Shown piece after piece: positions 40,221 to 50,767 of a stretch of DNA of 64,000 nucleotides. The DNA is from Pseudomonas urmiensis (GTDB lineage: Bacteria; Pseudomonadota; Gammaproteobacteria; Pseudomonadales; Pseudomonadaceae). The stretch lies in the NCBI RefSeq assembly GCF_014268815.2, contig NZ_JABWRE020000001.1, positions 4,469,001 to 4,533,000 of the forward strand, in the 5' to 3' direction. The position numbers were made by a program, and so were the translations under genes. Positions within the stretch are counted from its first letter, which is position 1, and every line of letters begins with the position of its first letter. Under the pieces are notes generated by a model that was not told where the DNA came from, did no database searches, and saw only the letters and a program-made list of their open reading frames with translations.

Positions 40221-41903
40221 ATGAACAACAACAATCGCCACCCCGCCGACGGTAAAAAACCGATCACCATCTTCGGCCCGGACTTCCCTTTTGCCTTCGA
40301 TGATTGGCTGGAACACCCGGCTGGCCTGGGTAGCATCCCGGCCGCGCGTCATGGTGAAGAAGTGGCGATCGTGGGCGCCGGCATCGCCGGGCTGGTGGCG
40401 GCCTACGAGCTGATGAAGCTGGGCCTCAAACCGGTGGTCTACGAGGCGTCGAAGATGGGTGGGCGGCTGCGCTCGCAGGCCTTCAACGGCACCGACGGGA
40501 TCATCGCCGAGCTGGGCGGAATGCGCTTTCCGGTATCGTCCACGGCGTTCTACCACTACGTCGACAAGCTGGGCCTGGAAACCAAACCCTTCCCCAACCC
40601 GCTCACCCCTGCCTCACGCAGCACGGTAATCGATCTGGAAGGCCAGACCTACTACGCGGAAAAAGCCGCCGACTTGCCGGCCCTGTTCCAGGAAGTTGCC
40701 GATGCCTGGGCCGACGCCCTGGAAAGCGGTGCGCGCTTTGGTGACATCCAGCAGGCTATCCGTGACCGCGACGTGCCTCGCTTGAAAGAACTGTGGAACA
40801 CCCTGGTGCCGCTGTGGGACGACCGCACTTTCTACGACTTCGTCGCCACCTCCAAAGCCTTCGCCAAACTGAGTTTCCAGCACCGCGAAGTGTTCGGCCA
40901 GGTGGGCTTCGGCACCGGTGGTTGGGACTCGGACTTCCCCAACTCAATGCTGGAAATCTTCCGTGTGGTGATGACCAATTGCGACGACCACCAACACCTG
41001 GTGGTCGGCGGCGTCGAGCAAGTGCCGCAGGGCATCTGGCGCCATGTGCCGGAGCGTTGTGCGCACTGGCCTGAAGGTACCAGCCTGAGCTCGCTGCACG
41101 GCGGTGCACCGCGCACCGGCGTCAAGCGCATTGCCCGCGCCAGCGACGGCCGCCTGGCAGTCACCGACAACTGGGGCGACTGCCGCCATTACGCGGCGGT
41201 GCTGACGACCTGCCAGAGTTGGCTGCTGACCACCCAGATCGACTGTGAAGAGTCGTTGTTCTCGCAGAAGATGTGGATGGCCCTGGACCGCACCCGCTAC
41301 ATGCAGTCGTCGAAAACCTTCGTCATGGTCGACCGGCCGTTCTGGAAAGACAAAGACCCAGAAACCGGTCGCGACCTGATGAGCATGACCCTCACCGACC
41401 GGCTGACCCGTGGTACCTACCTGTTCGATAACGGCGACGATAAACCAGGGGTGATCTGCCTGTCCTATGCGTGGATGAGCGATGCGCTGAAGATGCTCCC
41501 GCACCCGGTGGAAAAACGCGTGCAACTGGCACTCGATGCATTGAAAAAGATCTACCCGAAAACCGATATCGCCGGGCATATCATCGGCGACCCTATCACC
41601 ATTTCCTGGGAAGCCGACCCGCACTTCCTCGGTGCATTCAAAGGCGCGCTGCCGGGCCACTATCGCTACAACCAGCGGATGTACGCGCACTTCATGCAGG
41701 CGCAGATGCCAGTCGAGCAGCGTGGCATTTTCATTGCCGGCGACGACGTGTCGTGGACCCCGGCCTGGGTGGAAGGCGCGGTGCAGACCTCGCTCAATGC
41801 CGTGTGGGGTATCATGAATCACTTTGGTGGCAAGACCCACGCGGACAACCCCGGCCCTGGCGACGTGTTCGATGAAATCGGGCCGATCGCCCTGGCCGAC
41901 TGA
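40221..41903 (+). CDS. davB: L-lysine 2-monooxygenase (flavin amine oxidase family)
   Basis: 560 residues, the length of P. putida DavB. The FAD-binding motif VGAGIAGLVAAYEL begins near residue 51, GGRLRSQAF and GGMRFPVS follow as in the tryptophan/lysine monooxygenase group, and the C-terminal FAD segment is AGDDVSWTPAWVEGAVQTS. DavB oxidatively decarboxylates L-lysine to 5-aminovaleramide; DavA, encoded 14 bases downstream, hydrolyses it to 5-aminovalerate. Often annotated as tryptophan 2-monooxygenase (IaaM), but the davA partner supports lysine. No signal peptide. Confidence 0.92.
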   Translation: MNNNNRHPADGKKPITIFGPDFPFAFDDWLEHPAGLGSIPAARHGEEVAIVGAGIAGLVAAYELMKLGLKPVVYEASKMGGRLRSQAFNGTDGIIAELGGMRFPVSSTAFYHYVDKLGLETKPFPNPLTPASRSTVIDLEGQTYYAEKAADLPALFQEVADAWADALESGARFGDIQQAIRDRDVPRLKELWNTLVPLWDDRTFYDFVATSKAFAKLSFQHREVFGQVGFGTGGWDSDFPNSMLEIFRVVMTNCDDHQHLVVGGVEQVPQGIWRHVPERCAHWPEGTSLSSLHGGAPRTGVKRIARASDGRLAVTDNWGDCRHYAAVLTTCQSWLLTTQIDCEESLFSQKMWMALDRTRYMQSSKTFVMVDRPFWKDKDPETGRDLMSMTLTDRLTRGTYLFDNGDDKPGVICLSYAWMSDALKMLPHPVEKRVQLALDALKKIYPKTDIAGHIIGDPITISWEADPHFLGAFKGALPGHYRYNQRMYAHFMQAQMPVEQRGIFIAGDDVSWTPAWVEGAVQTSLNAVWGIMNHFGGKTHADNPGPGDVFDEIGPIALAD

Positions 41904-41917
41904 GACAAGGAGGCAGC

Positions 41918-42715
41918 ATGCGCATCGCTCTGTTCCAGGGGCCTCCCAGACCACTGGACGTGCCCGGCAACCTACAGCGCCTGCAACACCAGGCGCAACT
42001 GGCAGCAGCCCGCGGCGCGCAGTTGCTGGTGTGTCCGGAGATGTACCTGACCGGCTACAACATCGGCAGCGAGCACGTCGAACGCCTGGCTGAGGCCGAT
42101 GACGGCCCATCGGCCATGGCCGTGGTCGAGATCGCCCAGGCCCATCGCATCGCCATCGCCTATGGCTACCCAGAGCGCGGCGAAGACGGCGCGATCTACA
42201 ACAGCGTGCAGTTGATCAACGCCCATGGCAGCAGCCTGTGCAACTACCGCAAGACTCACCTGTTCGGTGAGCTGGATCGGACCATGTTCAGCCCCGGTGC
42301 GGATCATTTTCCGGTGGTCGAGCTCGACGGCTGGAAGGTCGGCATGCTGATCTGCTACGACATCGAGTTTCCGGAGAATGCCCGGCGCTTGGCGCTTGAT
42401 GGCGCCGAATTGATCCTGGTGCCGACAGCCAACATGACGCCTTACGATTTCGTCTGCCAGGTGACCGTGCGTTCGCGTGCGCAGGAGAACCAGTGCTATC
42501 TGGTGTACGCCAACTACTGCGGTGCCGAGGATGAAATCCACTACTGTGGACAGAGCAGCATCATTGGCCCCGATGGCAGCTTGCTGGCGATGGCCGGGCG
42601 CGATGAGTGCCAGCTGCTGGCGGATCTGGAGCGCGAGCGAGTGGTGCAGGGGCGCGAGGCGTTTCCCTACCTGACCGATCTGCGTCGGGAGTTGCATCTG
42701 CCGCGACAGGGCTGA
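41918..42715 (+). CDS. davA: 5-aminovaleramide amidohydrolase (nitrilase superfamily)
   Basis: 265 residues with the nitrilase-superfamily triad: E41 (VCPEMYLTGYN), K112 (YRKTHLFGE) and C146 (LICYDIEFPE). Converts 5-aminovaleramide to 5-aminovalerate and ammonia in the aminovalerate route of L-lysine catabolism. Forms an operon with davB, with an AAGGAGG ribosome-binding site ahead of the ATG. Downstream enzymes of the route (davT, davD) are not in this window. Confidence 0.92.
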   Translation: MRIALFQGPPRPLDVPGNLQRLQHQAQLAAARGAQLLVCPEMYLTGYNIGSEHVERLAEADDGPSAMAVVEIAQAHRIAIAYGYPERGEDGAIYNSVQLINAHGSSLCNYRKTHLFGELDRTMFSPGADHFPVVELDGWKVGMLICYDIEFPENARRLALDGAELILVPTANMTPYDFVCQVTVRSRAQENQCYLVYANYCGAEDEIHYCGQSSIIGPDGSLLAMAGRDECQLLADLERERVVQGREAFPYLTDLRRELHLPRQG

Positions 42716-42833
42716 AGGGAAATCACCCTGCCCATCGCAGGCTGCGCCAGCTCCCACAGGGCCTAGCTCCCGGCCCTCTGCTGATCAATGACGTGGATAT
42801 GCGCTAGCATGATGCTTCGCCACCGGAGCCCTC

Positions 42834-45149
42834 ATGCCTGACGCCATCCGCCACCTGACCCTCACCAACGGCCTGCAGCTGACCCTGCGCCACGCCCCGC
42901 GCCTCAAGCGCGCGGCCGCTGCGGTGCGGGTGCATGCGGGCAGCCATGACGCGCCTTCACGATGGCCTGGTTTGGCGCACTTTCTCGAACACTTGTTCTT
43001 CCTCGGCACCGCCCGCTTTGCGCTGCAAGACGGCCTGATGCGCTACGTCCAGCGTGTCAGCGGCCAGGTCAACGCCAGTACCCGCGAGCGCACCACCGAC
43101 TTCTTCTTCGAGGTGCCGCCCGCTGCACTGTCTGGCGGCCTGGAGCGTCTGTGCCAGATGCTGGCCGAGCCCGACCTGAGCATCGAGCGCCAGCGCCGTG
43201 AGCGCGAAGTGATCCATGCCGAGTTCATTGCCTGGTCACGCAACCCTGAAGCTCAGCAGCAATTCGCCCTGCTCCAGGCAGTGTCTGCGCAGCATCCCCT
43301 TAGTGGTTTCCACGCAGGCAACCGGCATAGCCTGGCCTTGCAGGATCCGGCCTTTCAGCAGGCGCTCAGCGATTTTCACGCGACCTTCTATCAGGCTGGC
43401 CAGATTGTCTTGAGCCTGAGCGGCCCGCAGCCGCTGGATGAGCTGGAAGCGCTCGGCCGGCAGTTCGGCAGCATATTTGCCAGCGGCCAGCGGGTCGCCC
43501 AAGCCCTGCCGCCACCCTTGCTCAATGGGCCTCTGCGACAGCCGCGTGCCAGCTCAGGCCAAATGGACCTGCTGTTTGCTCACCAGCATCTGCCTGTAGG
43601 CGCGGAACCCGCACTTGAGCTATTACTCGCCTGCCTGAGCGATAGTCGGGAGGGCGGCTGGCTAGCGCAGCTGCGTAAGCGCGGCTGGTTACAGGCATGC
43701 AAAGTCGACACCCTGCACGCCTTCGCCGGTCAATTGCTCTGGCATGTGCGTCTGCACCTAAGCGAGGACGCGGATCAGGATGAGGTGCGAGCCTTACTCA
43801 ATGGCTGGTTGAAGTTCATCCGCGAAGCAGACACGCAGCCATTGAATGAAGCGTTCGCTGACTTGCAACGCAGCCGAGAACAAGCCGCCGGTGCCCTGGA
43901 ACTGGCACGCCGAGACAGTACCGGCCGCGCTTTCCAGGCACTCGATGGGCAAGGCCTGAAAGCCTTCGCCGCTCTACTCGATAGCCTGCCCTTGCACAGC
44001 CACGCAGACTGGCAACTGCCGGGCGCCGATCCACTCCTGCAAGACGAACTTCCCGCCGCCAGCGCGCCTCTGCCTGAAGGCCTGAGCGTCAGTGACAGTC
44101 TGCCAAGCGATCGCCAATTCGCAGCGCTGTACCTGCGCTGGCAGATCGTCTCGCCGTTGCGAACACGCTTGCATGCAGTACTCGAACACGCCTTGCGGCC
44201 TTTGACGGAACGCGCCGAGCGCGCATCTGTGCAGCTGGATTTCAGCGTCAGTCAACGCTACTGGCAACTGCGCTGCGCCGGGCTGCCAGCGGCGGTGATT
44301 CGAACCGTTGGCGAGGCGTTGCAGGTGTTGCATCGCCCACCTCAAAGCAGCTGGCAAGCGCCAGGCCCGGATGAGCCCGCCTTGATACCGATCAGGGCCC
44401 TGCTCAAGCGACTGCCTGATGCCTTGACGCTAGCGCAGCCGGAGCCGATACCCGCCTGTGAACCGAATCAGGCCATGCTCGACCAGATTTGGTATTCGGC
44501 GCAGTGGCAAGGTTTGGCAGTAGGGTTTGGCGTTGTTGAGCAGGCGGCCTTGGGCGCGGTGTTGCAGCACACATCCTGGGGCCGCCCTGCGTCCGCGCCT
44601 ACAGGAGGCGTGCGTGGCCGGCGTTGGGTGCCGGTCGAGGTTGCCGGGACTGAACACGCATTGCTGCTGTTCTGCCCGTTGCCCGCTGCCTTGCAAGGTG
44701 TTGGGCGACTGCTTGGGCAATTGCTGCAAGGCCCGGTGTACCAGCGTCTGCGCGTCGAGTTGCAGCTGGGTTATGCCGTATTCAGTGCCTTTCGTCAGAT
44801 CGATGGGGTCGGCGGGCTGCTGTTCGGCGTGCAATCGCCCCACGCCAAGCCAACGCAGATACTCGAGCACCTGCTAGCGCTGCTGAATCAAGAGGTGAAG
44901 CTCGATGGCCCTGCGCAGCAGGCCCTGGCCGACAGTTTCGCAGAAACTGCCATGCCCAACGCCGATGTCGCGCACTGGGCATGGCAGACCTATCTGGCGA
45001 CAGAAGCGCACGAGCTTTGTGCAATCCGCAGGTCTATTCTCTGCACCACTCAAGCGCAACTGGATGAGTTGCGCCAAGCGCTACTTGCGGCCGATCACGG
45101 CTGGTTGTGCCTGGCCAACGCTGCGGCGCCGAGCTCGCAGTGGCACTAA
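42834..45149 (+). CDS. pqqF: PQQ biosynthesis M16-family peptidase PqqF
   Basis: 771 residues; zinc metalloprotease with the inverted HxxEH motif at 49-53 (HFLEH). PqqF is thought to excise the crosslinked Glu-Tyr pair from modified PqqA. As in Pseudomonas generally it lies immediately upstream of pqqA. The second half shows the degenerate M16 repeats expected for a pitrilysin-like clam-shell. A 169-base interval separates it from pqqA, probably containing a distinct pqqA promoter (extended -10 TGTAAGAT at 45221-45228). Codon use is more relaxed than in the neighbouring pqqB-E. Confidence 0.93.
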   Translation: MPDAIRHLTLTNGLQLTLRHAPRLKRAAAAVRVHAGSHDAPSRWPGLAHFLEHLFFLGTARFALQDGLMRYVQRVSGQVNASTRERTTDFFFEVPPAALSGGLERLCQMLAEPDLSIERQRREREVIHAEFIAWSRNPEAQQQFALLQAVSAQHPLSGFHAGNRHSLALQDPAFQQALSDFHATFYQAGQIVLSLSGPQPLDELEALGRQFGSIFASGQRVAQALPPPLLNGPLRQPRASSGQMDLLFAHQHLPVGAEPALELLLACLSDSREGGWLAQLRKRGWLQACKVDTLHAFAGQLLWHVRLHLSEDADQDEVRALLNGWLKFIREADTQPLNEAFADLQRSREQAAGALELARRDSTGRAFQALDGQGLKAFAALLDSLPLHSHADWQLPGADPLLQDELPAASAPLPEGLSVSDSLPSDRQFAALYLRWQIVSPLRTRLHAVLEHALRPLTERAERASVQLDFSVSQRYWQLRCAGLPAAVIRTVGEALQVLHRPPQSSWQAPGPDEPALIPIRALLKRLPDALTLAQPEPIPACEPNQAMLDQIWYSAQWQGLAVGFGVVEQAALGAVLQHTSWGRPASAPTGGVRGRRWVPVEVAGTEHALLLFCPLPAALQGVGRLLGQLLQGPVYQRLRVELQLGYAVFSAFRQIDGVGGLLFGVQSPHAKPTQILEHLLALLNQEVKLDGPAQQALADSFAETAMPNADVAHWAWQTYLATEAHELCAIRRSILCTTQAQLDELRQALLAADHGWLCLANAAAPSSQWH

Positions 45150-45318
45150 GTGCAGGTCGATTGTTACCTGAGGTGCAAGGGCGCTTTTCAAAGAATTAAC
45201 CTTTCGGTACAAATTTTTCTTGTAAGATAGCGCAATCCCAGCCAATGGAACCTCCTGCGCAAGGCGGCACCAAATAAGTAGCTGACAACCCCCAGACCCA
45301 TCCGGAAGGAGTAATCCC

Positions 45319-45390
45319 ATGTGGACCAAACCTGCTTACACTGACCTGCGTATCGGCTTCGAAGTGACCATGTACTTCGCCAACCGCTAA
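45319..45390 (+). CDS. pqqA: PQQ precursor peptide PqqA
   Basis: 23 residues, [20 protein letters not shown] then ANR, starting at the ATG at 45319 after AAGGAG. The conserved glutamate (15) and tyrosine (19) in E-V-T-M-Y are the residues joined by PqqE and built into pyrroloquinoline quinone. Too short for ordinary ORF calling but unmistakable from sequence and position between pqqF and pqqB. Confidence 0.98.
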
Positions 45391-45408
45391 GCCCTGCTTG
45401 CGGTTCGA

Positions 45409-45440
45409 CGCCTCGGTCCGCCGGGGCGTTCGCGTTTTTT
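45409..45440 (+). terminator. Partial terminator/attenuator between pqqA and pqqB
   Basis: CGCCTCGG and CCGGGGCG pair over a TCCG loop, followed by TTCGCG and a run of six Ts. It begins 18 bases after pqqA. A leaky terminator here would give the excess of peptide precursor over biosynthetic enzymes expected for PQQ synthesis. Confidence 0.7.
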
Positions 45441-45479
45441 CACTACAGGTTTTTCCGCTAGTTCGGATAGAGAGCAGCC

Positions 45480-46391
45480 ATGTACATCCAGATTCTCGGC
45501 TCCGCCGCCGGTGGCGGATTCCCCCAGTGGAACTGCAACTGCGTCAACTGCAAGGGTTTTCGTGACGGCTCGTTGCGTGCCACGGCGCGCACCCAGTCAT
45601 CGATTGCCCTGTCCGATGACGGCGAGCACTGGATCCTGTGCAACGCCTCGCCGGACATCCGTGCCCAGTTGCAAGCCTTCGCCCCGATGCAACCGGCGCG
45701 CGCCCTGCGCGACACCGGGATAAACGCGATCGTCCTGCTCGACAGCCAGATCGACCACACCACCGGCCTGCTCAGCCTGCGCGAAGGTTGCCCGCATCAG
45801 GTCTGGTGCACCGACATGGTCCACCAGGACCTGACCACCGGCTTCCCGCTGTTCAACATGCTCAGCCACTGGAACGGCGGCCTGGTGTGGAACCGCATCG
45901 AGCTCGAAGGCAGCTTCGTCATCGACGCCTGCCCCAACCTCAAGTTCACCCCGTTCCCGCTGCGCAGCGCCGCCCCGCCCTACTCGCCGCACCGCTTCGA
46001 CCCGCACCCAGGCGACAACCTCGGCCTGCTGGTCGAAGACCTGCGCACCGGCGGCAAGCTGTTCTACGCCCCGGGGCTGGGCCAGGTCGACGCCAAGCTG
46101 CTGGAGATGATGCACGGCGCCGACTGCCTGCTGGTCGACGGCACGCTGTGGGAGGATGATGAAATGCAGCGCCGCGGTGTCGGCACGCGCACCGGTCGCG
46201 AGATGGGCCACCTGGCGCAAAACGGCCCCGGCGGCATGCTCGAGGTGCTCGATGACTTCGCCCGCCAGCGCAAGGTACTTATCCACATCAACAACACCAA
46301 CCCGATTCTCGATGAAGACTCGCCCGAGCGGGCCGAGGTGGTCCGCCGGGGCGTGGAAGTCGCCTTCGACGGCATGAGCATCGAGCTGTAG
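45480..46391 (+). CDS. pqqB: PQQ biosynthesis protein PqqB
   Basis: 303 residues of the metallo-beta-lactamase fold. The N terminus [19 protein letters not shown] with CNCVNCKG, the metal-site-like [16 protein letters not shown] and later [14 protein letters not shown] are conserved in PqqB. It is considered an oxygenase/hydroxylase acting on the crosslinked Glu-Tyr intermediate. First of four closely spaced genes pqqBCDE. Confidence 0.96.
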   Translation: MYIQILGSAAGGGFPQWNCNCVNCKGFRDGSLRATARTQSSIALSDDGEHWILCNASPDIRAQLQAFAPMQPARALRDTGINAIVLLDSQIDHTTGLLSLREGCPHQVWCTDMVHQDLTTGFPLFNMLSHWNGGLVWNRIELEGSFVIDACPNLKFTPFPLRSAAPPYSPHRFDPHPGDNLGLLVEDLRTGGKLFYAPGLGQVDAKLLEMMHGADCLLVDGTLWEDDEMQRRGVGTRTGREMGHLAQNGPGGMLEVLDDFARQRKVLIHINNTNPILDEDSPERAEVVRRGVEVAFDGMSIEL

Positions 46392-46400
46392 GAGGCCCTG

Positions 46401-47156
46401 ATGAGCGACGCAACGCCGATGTCCCCTGCCGAGTTCGAGCAGGCCCTGCGCGCCAAGGGCGCCTTCTACCACATTCATCACCCCTACCACGTGGCGATGT
46501 ATGAAGGCCGCGCCAGCCGCGAGCAGATCCAGGGCTGGGTGGCCAATCGCTTCTACTACCAGGTCAACATCCCGATGAAGGATGCGGCGATCCTGGCCAA
46601 CTGCCCAGACCGCGAAGTACGCCGCGAGTGGATCCAGCGCCTGCTCGACCACGACGGCGCCCCGGGTGAAGACGGTGGCATCGAGGCCTGGCTGCGACTA
46701 GGCCAGGCAGTCGGGCTCGACCCAGATCAGTTGCGCTCCCAGGAGCTGGTGCTGCCGGGCGTGCGCTTCGCCGTCGACGCCTATGTCAACTTTGCCCGCC
46801 GCGCCAGCTGGCAGGAAGCGGCCAGCAGCTCGCTGACCGAGCTGTTCGCCCCGCAGATCCACCAGTCACGGCTGGACAGCTGGCCACAGCACTACCCGTG
46901 GATCGATCCTGCCGGCTACGAGTACTTCCGCACGCGCCTGGGCCAGGCGCGCCGCGATGTCGAGCACGGCTTGGCGATCACCTTGCAGCACTACACCACC
47001 CGCGAGGGTCAGGAGCGCATGCTGGAGATCCTGCAGTTCAAGCTGGATATCCTCTGGAGCATGCTCGATGCCATGAGCATGGCCTACGAACTGCACCGTC
47101 CGCCTTATCACTCCGTCACCCGCGAGCGGGTCTGGCACAAGGGGATTGCCCTATGA
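46401..47156 (+). CDS. pqqC: Pyrroloquinoline-quinone synthase PqqC
   Basis: 251 residues, all-helical oxidase that catalyses the final eight-electron oxidation and ring closure to PQQ without metal or cofactor. Conserved active-site stretches include [20 protein letters not shown] and [17 protein letters not shown]. Starts 9 bases after pqqB and overlaps pqqD by four bases (ATGA). Confidence 0.97.
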   Translation: MSDATPMSPAEFEQALRAKGAFYHIHHPYHVAMYEGRASREQIQGWVANRFYYQVNIPMKDAAILANCPDREVRREWIQRLLDHDGAPGEDGGIEAWLRLGQAVGLDPDQLRSQELVLPGVRFAVDAYVNFARRASWQEAASSSLTELFAPQIHQSRLDSWPQHYPWIDPAGYEYFRTRLGQARRDVEHGLAITLQHYTTREGQERMLEILQFKLDILWSMLDAMSMAYELHRPPYHSVTRERVWHKGIAL

Positions 47157-47428
47157 GCTTCAATCGCCAACTGGTTCCCAACTGGCGCCCTGGCTATCGT
47201 TATCAGTACGAGCCGGCGCAAAAAGGCCATGTCCTGCTATACCCCGAGGGCATGATCAAGCTCAACGAAAGCGCCGCGCTGATCGGCGGGCTGATCGATG
47301 GCCAGCGGGATGTGGCGGCGATCATCGCCGAGCTTTCGCAGCAGTTCCCCGACGTGCCCGAAGTCGCCGATGACATCGAGCAGTTCATGGAGGTGGCCCG
47401 TGCCGAACACTGGATCGTCCTCGCCTGA
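47153..47428 (+). CDS. pqqD: PQQ biosynthesis peptide chaperone PqqD
   Basis: 91 residues from ATG 47153 ([20 protein letters not shown]), overlapping the pqqC stop. PqqD is a RiPP recognition element that binds PqqA and presents it to the radical SAM enzyme PqqE. The winged-helix core with [17 protein letters not shown] is characteristic. Confidence 0.96.
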   Translation: MSFNRQLVPNWRPGYRYQYEPAQKGHVLLYPEGMIKLNESAALIGGLIDGQRDVAAIIAELSQQFPDVPEVADDIEQFMEVARAEHWIVLA

Positions 47429-47429
47429 G

Positions 47430-48560
47430 GTGCCGGCGAAACCGCCCGTCGGCTTGCCGCTGTGGCTGCTGGCCGAGCTGACCTACCGCTGCCCGCTGCA
47501 ATGCCCGTACTGCTCCAACCCCCTGGACTTCGCTGCCCAAGGCCAGGAGCTGAGCACCGAGCAGTGGTTCAAGGTGATGGCCGAGGCGCGCGAAATGGGC
47601 GCCGCTCAGCTGGGCTTTTCCGGCGGTGAGCCGCTGGTGCGCCAGGATCTGGCCGAACTGATCGGCGAGGCGCGGCGCCTGGGCTACTACACCAACCTGA
47701 TCACCTCCGGCATCGGCCTGACCGAGCAGCGCATCGCTGACTTCAAGAAAGCCGGGCTGGACCATATCCAGATCAGTTTCCAGGCCAGCGACGAACAGGT
47801 GAACAACCTGCTGGCCGGCTCGAAGAAGGCCTTCGCGCAAAAGCTGGAGATGGCCCGGGCAGTCAAAGCCCACGGCTACCCCATGGTGCTCAACTTCGTC
47901 ACCCATCGGCATAACATCGACAAGATCGACCGCATCATCGAGCTGTGCATCGCCCTGGAGGCCGACTTCGTCGAGCTCGCCACCTGCCAGTTCTACGGCT
48001 GGGCCCACCTCAACCGGGTTGGCCTGCTGCCAACGCGCGCGCAGCTGGAGCGGGCCGAGCGCATCACCAATCAATACCGCGACCAGCTCAAGGCTGCCGG
48101 CAACCCGTGCAAGCTGATCTTCGTTACCCCCGATTACTACGAAGAACGCCCCAAGGGCTGCATGAACGGCTGGGGGAGCATCTTCCTCACCGTCACCCCG
48201 GACGGCACCGCCCTGCCCTGTCACGGCGCGCGCCAATTGCCGGTGCAGTTCCCCAACGTGCGCGATCATGACCTCAGGCACATCTGGTACGACTCGTTCG
48301 GTTTCAACCGCTTTCGCGGCTACGACTGGATGCCCGAACCGTGCCGCTCGTGCGATGAAAAGGAAAAGGACTTCGGCGGCTGCCGCTGCCAAGCCTTCAT
48401 GCTCACAGGGGATGCCAGCAACGCCGACCCGGTGTGCGCCAAGTCGCCTGATCACGGCATCATCCTCAAGGCACGCGAAGACGCCGAGCACGCCCAATTG
48501 GCCATTGAAGAGCTGACTTTCCGCAATGAGCGCAACTCACGTGTCATCGTCCGCGGCTGA
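47430..48560 (+). CDS. pqqE: PQQ biosynthesis radical SAM enzyme PqqE
   Basis: 376 residues from a GTG at 47430, one base after the pqqD stop; a GTG at 47400 inside pqqD would add ten residues. The radical SAM cluster motif is CPLQCPYC (after AELTYR), and C-terminal auxiliary-cluster cysteines lie in [20 protein letters not shown]. PqqE forms the carbon-carbon bond between Glu and Tyr of PqqA. The length matches P. putida PqqE. Overlaps the following peptidase gene by 35 bases. Confidence 0.95.
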   Translation: MPAKPPVGLPLWLLAELTYRCPLQCPYCSNPLDFAAQGQELSTEQWFKVMAEAREMGAAQLGFSGGEPLVRQDLAELIGEARRLGYYTNLITSGIGLTEQRIADFKKAGLDHIQISFQASDEQVNNLLAGSKKAFAQKLEMARAVKAHGYPMVLNFVTHRHNIDKIDRIIELCIALEADFVELATCQFYGWAHLNRVGLLPTRAQLERAERITNQYRDQLKAAGNPCKLIFVTPDYYEERPKGCMNGWGSIFLTVTPDGTALPCHGARQLPVQFPNVRDHDLRHIWYDSFGFNRFRGYDWMPEPCRSCDEKEKDFGGCRCQAFMLTGDASNADPVCAKSPDHGIILKAREDAEHAQLAIEELTFRNERNSRVIVRG

Positions 48561-50358
48561 CTTCAGCGCCGCCCAGGCCGTAGCGGCCGGTACCGATTTC
48601 GCTGACCTCAAGGTCGGCGCCGCTGGTTTGCTCTGGAACGAGTTTCGCCCCGCCGATGGCGCGTGCCGGCTATGGCACTGGCGCAATCAACAGGCCCACT
48701 GCCTGACTCCAGAGGGTTTCAGCGTGCGCAGCCGGGTCTATGAGTATGGCGGCGGCAGCTTCTGCCTGGGTGGCGATGGGCTGGTGTTCGTCAACGAGGC
48801 CGATCAACAGGTCTATACCCAGGCGCTCGATGGCTCGGCGCCCAGAGCACTCACTCAAGCGGCTGACCGTCGCTATGGTGATGTGCTGTGGCGCGATGAT
48901 CGCCTGCTGGCAGTCGAGGAGTTGCACGCCGCAAGCGTCGAGCATCGCCTGGTCAGCCTCGAAGGCGAAGACCGCGAAGTGTTGGCAGAAGGCGCCGACT
49001 TCTACGCCTCGCCGACCTTGAGCGACGACGGCCAGCGCCTGGCCTGGATTGAATGGGATCGCCCCGCGCAGCCCTGGACCCGCACCCGGCTTATGTGCCG
49101 TGAGCGCGAGAGCCTGGGCGGCTGGGGTCCGTCGCGTTGCGTAGCCGGTGATGGCGACCAGGACCAGTCACTGCAGCAACCGCGCTTCGATGGGCAAGGC
49201 CGGCTCTATTGCCTGTGCGATCGTAATGGTTTCTGGCAACCCTGGGCTGAGCTCGACGGCCAATGGCAAGCCTTGCCCGCCAAGGCTGCCGACCACGCCG
49301 CCGCGCCCTGGCAACTGGGCGCCAGCACCTGGATAGCGCTCAGCCCTGAGGCCTACCTGGCTACCTGGTTCGAGGAAGGCTTCGGTCACCTTGGGTTGCG
49401 CACAGAGGGCCATCAGGTACAGCGCTACGCCAGCGACTACACACGCTTTCGCAGCCTGGCGATGGATGAGAATTATCTTTATGCCATCGCGGCATCGCCA
49501 ATCAGCCCGCCTGCGGTCATCGCGATCGAGCGGGCTAGCCAACAGATTCGCGTTCTGGCCGGTGGCGGCCTACCCCTGCCCGCCGAGCGGGTCAGCCGTC
49601 CTCAGCCAATCCGCTATCCCAGTGGCGATGGCCAGGCCCATGGATTTTTCTATCCCGCCATGCGTGGCCAAGGCGCCGCGCCGCTGGTGCTGTTCATCCA
49701 CGGCGGCCCGACCTCAGCGTGCTACCCCGTGCTGGATGCGCGCATCCAGTACTGGACCCAGCGCGGCTTTGCCGTGGCCGACCTCAACTATCGCGGTAGC
49801 AGTGGCTATGGGCGGGCGTATCGCCAGGCACTGCACCTGCGCTGGGGCGAGATCGATGTGGAGGATGCCTGTGCTGCGGTGGCGCACCTTGCAGGGCTGG
49901 GCCTGATCGATCCGCACAAGGCGTTCATTCGTGGCGGCAGCGCCGGGGGCTACACGACCTTGTGCGCCCTGGCCTTCCACGATGTATTCCGCGCCGGTGC
50001 CAGCCTGTACGGGGTCAGCGATCCGCTGGCATTGGGGCGGGCGACACACAAGTTCGAAGGAGATTATCTGGACTGGCTGATTGGTAACCCTGAGGTCGAT
50101 GCCGAGCGCTACCGGCAACGCACGCCTTTGTTGCATGCCGATCAGATCAAAGCGCCGGTGATCTTCTTCCAGGGCGAGCTGGATGCGGTCGTGGTGCCCG
50201 CCCAAACCCGGGATATGTTGACGGCGCTCAAGGCCAATGGGGTTGAGGCTGAAGGGCATTTTTATGCTGGGGAGCGGCATGGGTTCCGTAAGGCCGAGAA
50301 CCTGGCGCATGCCTTGGAAGAGGAGTGGAGGTTTTATTGCCGGGTGTTGGGCTGGTAG
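48526..50358 (+). CDS. Prolyl-oligopeptidase-family (S9) peptidase linked to pqq cluster
   Basis: 610 residues: beta-propeller-like N-terminal region and a C-terminal alpha/beta-hydrolase domain with GGSAGGYTT (nucleophile serine), [12 protein letters not shown] (aspartate) and [11 protein letters not shown] (histidine). It overlaps pqqE by 35 bases and so is part of the operon. Homologues in this position occur in other pseudomonads and were given pqq letters (pqqH in P. aeruginosa, pqqM in others, from memory), with a proposed role in PqqA processing or turnover. No signal peptide, so a cytosolic role is likely. An internal GTG at 48541 is an alternative start. Confidence 0.9.
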   Translation: MSATHVSSSAADFSAAQAVAAGTDFADLKVGAAGLLWNEFRPADGACRLWHWRNQQAHCLTPEGFSVRSRVYEYGGGSFCLGGDGLVFVNEADQQVYTQALDGSAPRALTQAADRRYGDVLWRDDRLLAVEELHAASVEHRLVSLEGEDREVLAEGADFYASPTLSDDGQRLAWIEWDRPAQPWTRTRLMCRERESLGGWGPSRCVAGDGDQDQSLQQPRFDGQGRLYCLCDRNGFWQPWAELDGQWQALPAKAADHAAAPWQLGASTWIALSPEAYLATWFEEGFGHLGLRTEGHQVQRYASDYTRFRSLAMDENYLYAIAASPISPPAVIAIERASQQIRVLAGGGLPLPAERVSRPQPIRYPSGDGQAHGFFYPAMRGQGAAPLVLFIHGGPTSACYPVLDARIQYWTQRGFAVADLNYRGSSGYGRAYRQALHLRWGEIDVEDACAAVAHLAGLGLIDPHKAFIRGGSAGGYTTLCALAFHDVFRAGASLYGVSDPLALGRATHKFEGDYLDWLIGNPEVDAERYRQRTPLLHADQIKAPVIFFQGELDAVVVPAQTRDMLTALKANGVEAEGHFYAGERHGFRKAENLAHALEEEWRFYCRVLGW

Positions 50359-50442
50359 GTATTGCGGCTGCTGCGCAGCTGCTCGCAGGCAAGCCAGCCC
50401 CTACGGGAACCGCGCTGTGCCTGCGAAGTCACGCGTGCTGAC

Positions 50443-50601
50443 TCAGCGCTTGGCGATGATGTACACCGCGTGCACGATGCCGGGAATGTAGCCCAACAGG
50501 GTCAGCAAGATATTCAGCCAGAACGCCCCGGCAAACCCAACCTGAAGGAATACCCCCAGCGGCGGCAGAAGAATCGCGATGATGATGCGAATGAAGTCCA
50601 T
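50443..50601 (-). CDS. Pmp3/YqaE-family small membrane protein
   Basis: 52 residues, MDFIRIIIAILLPPLGVFLQ and onward, two hydrophobic helices joined by a short turn with the Pmp3 signature LLPPLGVFLQVG and LGYIPGIVHA. Proteins of this family (UPF0057) are stress-inducible proteolipids affecting membrane potential in eukaryotes and are of uncertain function in bacteria. An AGAGA-type ribosome-binding site precedes the ATG. It lies convergent with the pqq-linked peptidase and is missing from length-filtered gene calls. Confidence 0.88.
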   Translation of the reverse strand: MDFIRIIIAILLPPLGVFLQVGFAGAFWLNILLTLLGYIPGIVHAVYIIAKR

Positions 50602-50767
50602 GCAGGTCTCTCCGTGAAAGGGTTTAAACAGAGACTAGCCGCCCTGCCCAGAGGTTCCACACACAATCGACAGGCAAAAAAACGCCCCGGGCCAAATGAA
50701 GCAGGCCAAGGGCGATGCGCAGGAACGCGAGACGGTTCGTTGAAATTCTGTATGCCCGGGTGGCCGG

